Source: Microbacterium sp. SA39
GTDB taxonomy: Bacteria; Actinomycetota; Actinomycetes; Actinomycetales; Microbacteriaceae
Direction: 5' to 3'
Assembly: GCF_000967865.1 (NCBI RefSeq)
Contig: NZ_JXRU01000039.1
Coordinates: forward strand, 62,001-126,000
DNA: 64,000 nucleotides
Shown: positions 59,760 to 64,000 of the stretch, one piece after another
Position numbering within the stretch: position 1 is the stretch's first letter
How the letters are laid out: every line of letters begins with the position of its first letter
Made by a program: the position numbers and the translations under genes
The notes under the pieces: generated by a model
Told to the model about the DNA's origin: nothing
What the model saw: the letters and a program-made list of their open reading frames with translations, nothing else
The model's database searches: none

Positions 59760-60806
59760 TCAGTCCGAGTCGATGTCTCCACCCGCGGCCACCCACGCGG
59801 CATACTGAGCGTTCTGCTTGGCTCGTCGACGGAACTCCTTCACGAGCAGTACCTGCTTCTCGAGGATCAGCAGATCCCGTTCGGCGATGCCCCAGTTCGC
59901 GTCGTTGATGTGACCATCGCGAACCAGAGGGAGATAGCGGTACGCCAGCCGTTCGGCGACTCGAAGCCTCTTGAAGACACCGGTGAGAAGAGCTTCATAC
60001 TTGGAGTCTCCGGCCAAAAGCTTCGCGCCGCCCGAAACGATGATGCGAGCAGTCGTGTGCTCGATTCGGCCGTTAGGCCCCCGCTCGGTGAACTCCACGT
60101 CGGCGGGACCAAGCTCCGCTCCTGACCCGAGCGCACTCAGGAACGACGTCCGAACAAGGTTCACTTCCCCGTTGAGTCTGTTCGTGAGGTGCTGCCGCCC
60201 GTTCAGTTCATTGGTTCCCATGCTGGCGATCTTCGTGACCGTCACGGAGTGACCGATGTCCTTCTTCGTTTCCGCCGCGTTCGTCAGCCAGAGGTAAGCC
60301 TCACGGTTGAAGGACAGAACGGATGAGGAGGAGATGTTCGCTCCACTGTCGCGTCGCCGGAGGGCCGTAAGCAGCGCATCGAGCGCGGACCCGACGGTCT
60401 GGCGTGTCGGATCTTTGATGAGTCGCGGGTCGTTCGTGGACCAGAGCAACAGGTAGCCGGCCGACGTCTTACTGATGAGGACGTCGACACCGTCTTTGAA
60501 CCATGCCTCGGTCGATCCGGACGTGAGGTTCTCGACGGCGCGCTTCTCCCACCAGACCAAGCGGGCCGCGACACGCTCCGGGACTTGATACGCAGGATCC
60601 GCCGCCCACAACTCGGGCACTGCACTACCCTCATCGTCGCTGATGACAGGGCGTTCAAGATCGTCAGTGATCCCGCGCCACCCGCGTGTGCGTGTCGATC
60701 CATCAGGTGACGATGCCACGAGTAGGTCGAGAATCTCGTTGAGTTGGAGGGTCGTGGTCAACGTCTGCGGTGTCATATGCACCTGTGTGTTGGCGAACGT
60801 AGGCAT
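59760..60806 (-). CDS. hypothetical protein of three-gene cassette
   Basis: 348 residues from the ATG at 60806, which has GGAGGTGA, a perfect Shine-Dalgarno, 4 nt away. It is soluble, with a helical N-terminus (LNEILDLLVASSPDGSTRTRGWRGITDD), VAARLVWWEKRAVENLTSGSTEAWFKDGVDVLISKT in the middle and a basic, coiled C-terminus (LLILEKQVLLVKEFRRRAKQNAQYAAWVAAGG). No family recognised. It is the last gene of three on the minus strand. Confidence 0.72.
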   Translation of the reverse strand: MPTFANTQVHMTPQTLTTTLQLNEILDLLVASSPDGSTRTRGWRGITDDLERPVISDDEGSAVPELWAADPAYQVPERVAARLVWWEKRAVENLTSGSTEAWFKDGVDVLISKTSAGYLLLWSTNDPRLIKDPTRQTVGSALDALLTALRRRDSGANISSSSVLSFNREAYLWLTNAAETKKDIGHSVTVTKIASMGTNELNGRQHLTNRLNGEVNLVRTSFLSALGSGAELGPADVEFTERGPNGRIEHTTARIIVSGGAKLLAGDSKYEALLTGVFKRLRVAERLAYRYLPLVRDGHINDANWGIAERDLLILEKQVLLVKEFRRRAKQNAQYAAWVAAGGDIDSD

Positions 60807-60810
60807 CCGC

Positions 60811-61494
60811 TCACCTCCATGTTTCAACGAGGGACACGACTGTCGCGTCCACCTTGATGAGCTTGGCATAGACCCCCGCCAACCGACCGCGGGGTTCCAA
60901 CTCGTATTGCACCGTCCAGTGTGTCTGAGAGCGTGGAATCACGCCCGCGTTGAGCCGGAACGGTAGATGAGTCCACGTGTGCCCAGGCAAGGGGATACTT
61001 GGCTTGAGGGCGAAGGTGATGGAAAAACTCGTACCTATGACGATCTCGCCGGAGTTGACCCTCGCCTGCTCGCCCTCCGACACCACGCTGAGGTCGGAAT
61101 GAGGGACACTCACTTTGAGATCGCAACCCGACTTCACTGCCCATCTCAACGCGAGCCTTCCGAGACCACGTCCGGACTTGTGCCGGACGGATACTTCGAA
61201 GAGGTCGCCGCCGTCGCCCGAGTTGGCTGTCAAGAACTTCGCGATGACCTTCTCGACATCAACCTCGGGCTCACCGATGATCCGCCACACCACCTCAAGG
61301 TGCGCTTTCCCGGTTGCGAACACGTAGAGCAACAGTAGAAAGAGAACACCGGCGAACGCGGGCACGGCAAATCGCACCCATGGCCATACATCCGGGAACG
61401 TTGCGTCCACCCAGGGAGCAAAGAGAAACGTCAGTGCGCCCACTCCGGCGATCTTGAGCGCGTCGAAAAACGCACCCTTATAGTCCTCTGGCAT
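60811..61494 (-). CDS. membrane protein of three-gene cassette
   Basis: 227 residues. Two transmembrane helices near the N-terminus (ALKIAGVGALTFLFAPWV and FAVPAFAGVLFLLLLYVFATG) are followed by a soluble beta-rich domain (LTANSGDGGDLFEVSVRHKSGRGLGRLALRWAVKSGCDLKVSVPHSDLS). Two short TMs plus a cytosolic domain is a shape used by membrane-acting effectors in defence systems, though no family is recognised. Its start overlaps the upstream stop by one base and its stop is 4 nt before the next start. Confidence 0.72.
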   Translation of the reverse strand: MPEDYKGAFFDALKIAGVGALTFLFAPWVDATFPDVWPWVRFAVPAFAGVLFLLLLYVFATGKAHLEVVWRIIGEPEVDVEKVIAKFLTANSGDGGDLFEVSVRHKSGRGLGRLALRWAVKSGCDLKVSVPHSDLSVVSEGEQARVNSGEIVIGTSFSITFALKPSIPLPGHTWTHLPFRLNAGVIPRSQTHWTVQYELEPRGRLAGVYAKLIKVDATVVSLVETWR

Positions 61495-61988
61495 CAGCTG
61501 ATGCTGAGGAGCGTTGCCGCGGCAGAAACGAGGGCCGGAATCGGGTCGTCCTCGGTCACCTCGAACCCTCCGTAGCGCTCAACGACGACTCGCGCTCCGT
61601 CCTCCGACTCGAGCTCGACAGACATCACGACGTATGGACCACCAGGTCCGTCAAGGAGTTCCTCGGCAGCATCGAGATCGTCCGAGCGCAATGCTTCGAC
61701 GATGTTCTTGCTCGCTTGCTCTGCGACCTCGGGGTCCATCGGCATGAGCGCCACGTCTCGAAGTTCAACCCGCTTAGGGTCGAGGTGCACGGCTCGGGCT
61801 TGGATGGCGAGGTGCAATAAAGCAGTAGAACCCCATCTCGGGACGAAGTTCCCATGCACCTTGTCATCGAAGGCGCGAGGAGCAAGGTGCGAATCGTTGC
61901 TCACATACCAAAGCCTTGTGCGCTCGGCGTCTCGCATGAGCTGCATAGCCTGCCATACCATCTCCGACACCTCCTCACTCGCGACCAT
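61494..61988 (-). CDS. hypothetical protein, first gene of three-gene cassette
   Basis: 164 residues, soluble and acidic. EMVWQAMQLMRDAERTRLWYVSNDSHLAPRAFDDKVHGNFVPRWGSTALLHLAIQARAVHL and DGARVVVERYGGFEVTEDDPIPALVSAAATLL are its main blocks. No family recognised. It starts 62 nt from the divergent XRE gene, whose operator lies between them, so the cassette may be under XRE control. Confidence 0.7.
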   Translation of the reverse strand: MVASEEVSEMVWQAMQLMRDAERTRLWYVSNDSHLAPRAFDDKVHGNFVPRWGSTALLHLAIQARAVHLDPKRVELRDVALMPMDPEVAEQASKNIVEALRSDDLDAAEELLDGPGGPYVVMSVELESEDGARVVVERYGGFEVTEDDPIPALVSAAATLLSIS

Positions 61989-62024
61989 ACTCGATCTTTA
62001 CCCTACGGCGAATGCATTATTATT

Positions 62025-62048
62025 ATGTCCCTACTATTGTAGGGACAT
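62025..62048. promoter_or_regulatory. XRE operator
   Basis: ATGTCCCTAC and GTAGGGACAT form a perfect 10-bp inverted repeat with a 4-nt TATT spacer, ending 1 nt before the start of the XRE gene and 37 nt from the divergent cassette. Another copy of ATGTCCCTAC stands at 62661-62670, upstream of fhaA. Confidence 0.7.
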
Positions 62049-62049
62049 C

Positions 62050-62334
62050 ATGCCGCGTCCACCAGCCTCCATCACGGACCCTCAGAGCGCCCAGAAGGCG
62101 GCGCGCCTCGGCGGCTTGCTCGGGGCTGCCCGTCGTTCGGTCGGGATCAGTCAGCAGCGCCTGGCTGAGCAAGCGGGCGTCTCCATCGGATCCGTAGCGA
62201 AGCTGGAAGCGGGTCGAAACCCCGAGCCTGGCTTCTTCCTGGTGGCGCGAGTGGTGTCCGCGCTGAGCCACGCGATGTCGGCACCGAAGCGATCTGCGCT
62301 GCAGGCGGACGTGCATGCGTTCTTCCAACAGTGA
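62050..62334 (+). CDS. XRE-family regulator of the three-gene cassette
   Basis: 94 residues. AARLGGLLGAARRSVGISQQRLAEQAGVSIGSVAKLEAGRNPEPGFFLVARVVSALSHAM is a complete HTH. The ATG at 62050 immediately follows a perfect inverted repeat, which suggests autorepression. It is divergent from the hypothetical cassette, so it is the obvious controller of those genes, as in many defence systems kept off by an XRE protein. Confidence 0.88.
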   Translation: MPRPPASITDPQSAQKAARLGGLLGAARRSVGISQQRLAEQAGVSIGSVAKLEAGRNPEPGFFLVARVVSALSHAMSAPKRSALQADVHAFFQQ

Positions 62335-62382
62335 GAGAAGTTGACTCTTCGTGCGGGACCCCACCTCCGAGCGGCAGGACAC

Positions 62383-62420
62383 AAAAAGAGCTGGTCGGAA
62401 GCGATATCCGACCAGCTCTT
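62383..62420 (-). terminator. rho-independent terminator of tRNA-Leu transcript
   Basis: AAGAGCTGGTCGGA (62386-62399) pairs perfectly over 14 bp with TCCGACCAGCTCTT (62407-62420), loop AGCGATA. On the minus strand the stem is followed by a T run (from the AAAAA at 62383-62387). A weaker hairpin GCCCTGT/ACAGGGC lies between it and the tRNA. Confidence 0.85.
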
Positions 62421-62466
62421 CTGATTTACGAACAAATTGCCCTGTATTTAAGAACAGGGCCTTCTG

Positions 62467-62549
62467 TGCGCGAGGGGGGACTCGAACCCCCACATCCTTG
62501 CGAATACTGGCACCTGAAGCCAGCGCGTCTACCATTCCGCCACTCGCGC
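62467..62549 (-). tRNA. tRNA-Leu (CAG)
   Basis: 83 nt without encoded CCA. The acceptor arms GCGCGAG and CTCGCGC pair; the discriminator is A. The anticodon stem CTGGC/GCCAG encloses loop TTCAGGT with anticodon CAG. A long variable arm and a GGTTCGAGTCC T-arm mark a type II tRNA. It is oriented toward the island. The location before fhaA is usual for actinobacteria. Confidence 0.95.
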
Positions 62550-62694
62550 GAGTGGTCTCGTTCCGAAGAACTCAACTTCCCGAGGATATCACGCGATTTC
62601 GGCCACTTCGCACAGCGGAAACGGGTCGGCGGCGGCGTTCCCCCAGGTCACCTGGCTACGATGTCCCTACCGGTCGGCATGCCAGAGGAGCCCA

Positions 62695-63414
62695 GTGGGA
62701 CTACTTGACAGCTTTGAGAAGGGTCTCGAGCGCGCTGTGAACAGCGCCTTCGCGAAGACCTTCCGCAGCGGCATCCAGCCCGTGGAGATCGCTTCGGCGG
62801 TCCGTCGTGAAGCCGACACAAAGGCGGCCGTCGTCAGCCGCGATCGCATCATCGCGCCGAACAGCTTCGTGGTGCGCCTCAGCACCGACGACTCCGAGCG
62901 CATGCGCAGCCTCGGCAACGCCCTCACGGAAGAACTCCACTCTTTGCTGACGAAGCACGCCAAGTCGCAGGGCTACAGCTTCTCCGGTCCCCTCTCGATC
63001 AGCCTCGAGGTCGACGAGAAGGTCGCCACCGGGACCGTGCGGGTCGACTCGGGCACGGTCGAAGGACGCGTCAACTGGCAGGCCGTCATCGACGTCGACG
63101 GACGCCGTCACCCGCTCACCCGCGCGCGCACCGTCATCGGGCGCGGATCGGATGCCGACATCACGATCGCGGATGCCGGATCGAGCCGCAAGCACGTCGA
63201 GATCCTCTGGGACGGCGAGCGCGCCATGATGCGCGACCTCGGCTCGACCAACGGCACGAAGGTCAACGGCCAGAAGCTTCGCGAAGCCGCCCTCCCCTCC
63301 GACACCACGATCACGATCGGCCGCACCGACCTGGTCTTCCACATCGTCCCGGTGTCGACGCCGTCTCGCCCGACCCCCGACGACTCCACTCGCGCGTTCG
63401 GAGGATTCGGATGA
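62695..63414 (+). CDS. fhaA: FhaA-type FHA-domain protein (DUF3662)
   Basis: 239 residues. The N-terminal DUF3662 domain is MGLLDSFEKGLERAVNSAFAKTFRSGIQPVEIASAVRREAD and the C-terminal FHA domain is RTVIGRGSDADITIADAGSSRKHVEILWDGERAMMRDLGSTNGTKVNG, with the GRG, SSRKH and STNGT phosphothreonine-binding loops. It links Ser/Thr kinase signalling to cell-wall synthesis. The GTG at 62695 follows GAGGAG by 4 nt. It overlaps fhaB by 4 nt. Confidence 0.95.
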   Translation: MGLLDSFEKGLERAVNSAFAKTFRSGIQPVEIASAVRREADTKAAVVSRDRIIAPNSFVVRLSTDDSERMRSLGNALTEELHSLLTKHAKSQGYSFSGPLSISLEVDEKVATGTVRVDSGTVEGRVNWQAVIDVDGRRHPLTRARTVIGRGSDADITIADAGSSRKHVEILWDGERAMMRDLGSTNGTKVNGQKLREAALPSDTTITIGRTDLVFHIVPVSTPSRPTPDDSTRAFGGFG

Positions 63415-63938
63415 GCGAACTGATCCTCCTCCTGCTCCGCGTCGGGTTCCTCCTCGTCCTCTGGTTCTTCGTCTTCGGCGTCGTCTACTCGCTCCGTGCC
63501 GACCTGTTCGGCGTGAAGGTGCGCAAGCTCCCCGCGGAGGCCGCCGCCGGAACCGCGACCCCCTCCCCCGCAGCGCCCGCCGCGAAGCCGGCATCCGTCC
63601 GCCCGGCATCCGCCAAGCCCTCCACGGGACCTGCGACCATCGCCACCGCGAAGCGCCTGGTCATCACGTCGGGCCCGAAGACCGGCCTCGAGCTCCCCCT
63701 CGGCGCCGACTCCATGACGATCGGCCGCTCCAGCGAGTCGGCGCTCGTCATCCGCGACGACTACACGTCGAGCCACCACGCCCGCCTCATGCTGCGCGGC
63801 GAGAACTGGGCCGTTCAGGACCTCGACTCCACGAACGGCACGTTCGTCGCCGGCCAGCGCGTGACCGGCTCCCCCGTCAACCTCTCCCTCGGCACCCCGA
63901 TCAAGGTGGGCGCCACGACCTTCGAGCTGCGAGCCTGA
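63411..63938 (+). CDS. fhaB: FhaB-type FHA-domain membrane protein
   Basis: 175 residues. An N-terminal transmembrane helix (ELILLLLRVGFLLVLWFFVFGVVYSLRADLFG), a Pro/Ala/Ser-rich linker, and an FHA domain MTIGRSSESALVIRDDYTSSHHARLMLRGENWAVQDLDSTNGTFVAG. It belongs to the conserved kinase/PASTA and division cluster with pstP, rodA and pbpA, the first of which begins just after it. Confidence 0.95.
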   Translation: MSELILLLLRVGFLLVLWFFVFGVVYSLRADLFGVKVRKLPAEAAAGTATPSPAAPAAKPASVRPASAKPSTGPATIATAKRLVITSGPKTGLELPLGADSMTIGRSSESALVIRDDYTSSHHARLMLRGENWAVQDLDSTNGTFVAGQRVTGSPVNLSLGTPIKVGATTFELRA

Positions 63939-63945
63939 CCCCGGC

Positions 63946-64000
63946 ATGGTCTTCGAAGGCTCGAGCGTCGCGATCTCCCACACCGGGAAGGTCCGCTCCA
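63946..64000 (+). CDS. pstP: PP2C-type Ser/Thr phosphatase (start only)
   Basis: Only the first 18 codons are inside the window: MVFEGSSVAISHTGKVRS, the standard start of PstP, whose SHxGxVRxxNED motif begins here. It follows fhaB by 7 nt, as in the actinobacterial fhaAB-pstP operon. Confidence 0.8.
   Translation, partial: MVFEGSSVAISHTGKVRS

Larger units (their letters stand above)
39156..62420. mobile_element. genomic (defence) island next to tRNA-Leu
   Basis: About 23 kb between hipBA and tRNA-Leu/fhaA. It contains a recombinase, a transposase, several XRE regulators, STAND and nuclease-helicase proteins, a DNA methyltransferase and many genes of unknown family, with no housekeeping functions. 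Boundaries are approximate: the left is set by the tRNA-Leu 3' copy, the right by the terminator of the intact tRNA gene. Confidence 0.65.

Overview
The window reads as chromosomal DNA of a high-GC actinomycete of the family Microbacteriaceae, most probably Microbacterium. The evidence is the very GC-rich third codon positions, the mismatch endonuclease NucS, the frequent in-frame ggatgcc hexamer, and the actinobacterial block tRNA-Leu / fhaA / fhaB / pstP at the right end. Many genes start 6-7 nt after a TANNNT hexamer with no Shine-Dalgarno sequence, which suggests widespread leaderless transcription.

Layout. 1-12.3 kb holds core-like genes: a LacI regulator (cut by the left edge) divergent from an MFS transporter with a perfect palindromic operator between them, nucS, a HAD phosphatase, a cold-shock protein, a shikimate dehydrogenase-like enzyme, a solute-binding/VWA lipoprotein with a partner membrane protein, a zinc alcohol dehydrogenase and an SQR-like flavoprotein. 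12.4-15.1 kb is a compact candidate RiPP operon: a 19-codon peptide gene behind a perfect Shine-Dalgarno, a strong hairpin, a ThiF/E1-like enzyme with an N-terminal RRE-like domain, and an MFS exporter. This is the architecture of microcin C (mccA-mccB-mccC), except that the peptide ends in Ile rather than Asn. 15.1-22.0 kb is a hexuronate/hexonate catabolic cluster: LacI repressor, fructuronate reductase, idonate-type dehydrogenase, MHS-family transporter, mannonate dehydratase ManD and KDPG aldolase, with no KDG kinase present.

22.0-25.6 kb is an accessory stretch: a VIT1-like transporter, a polytopic membrane protein, and a TetR regulator with a perfect inverted-repeat operator facing a decayed short-chain dehydrogenase. 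25.7-37.4 kb is general metabolic and regulatory content: two aldo/keto reductases, a RecQ helicase, PadR and MarR regulators, GNAT, SDR, a siderophore-interacting protein, a lipoprotein and an alpha/beta hydrolase. 37.4-39.0 kb is a hipBA toxin-antitoxin pair.

From about 39.1 to 62.4 kb lies a genomic island next to tRNA-Leu(CAG). It carries a PD-(D/E)XK-NACHT-zinc ribbon STAND protein, several unknown genes, an SOS-type pair of small proteins, a metallophosphoesterase with a small partner, a DUF4209/HEPN-like protein, XRE regulators, a coupled tyrosine recombinase plus DDE transposase, a DNA methyltransferase next to a Cas4-like nuclease-SF1 helicase fusion, and an uncharacterised three-gene cassette with a TM protein. 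This is the look of an anti-phage defence island. An 18-nt copy of the tRNA-Leu 3' end sits at the left boundary, but in inverted orientation. At the far right, fhaA, fhaB and the start of pstP return to conserved cell-wall signalling genes.
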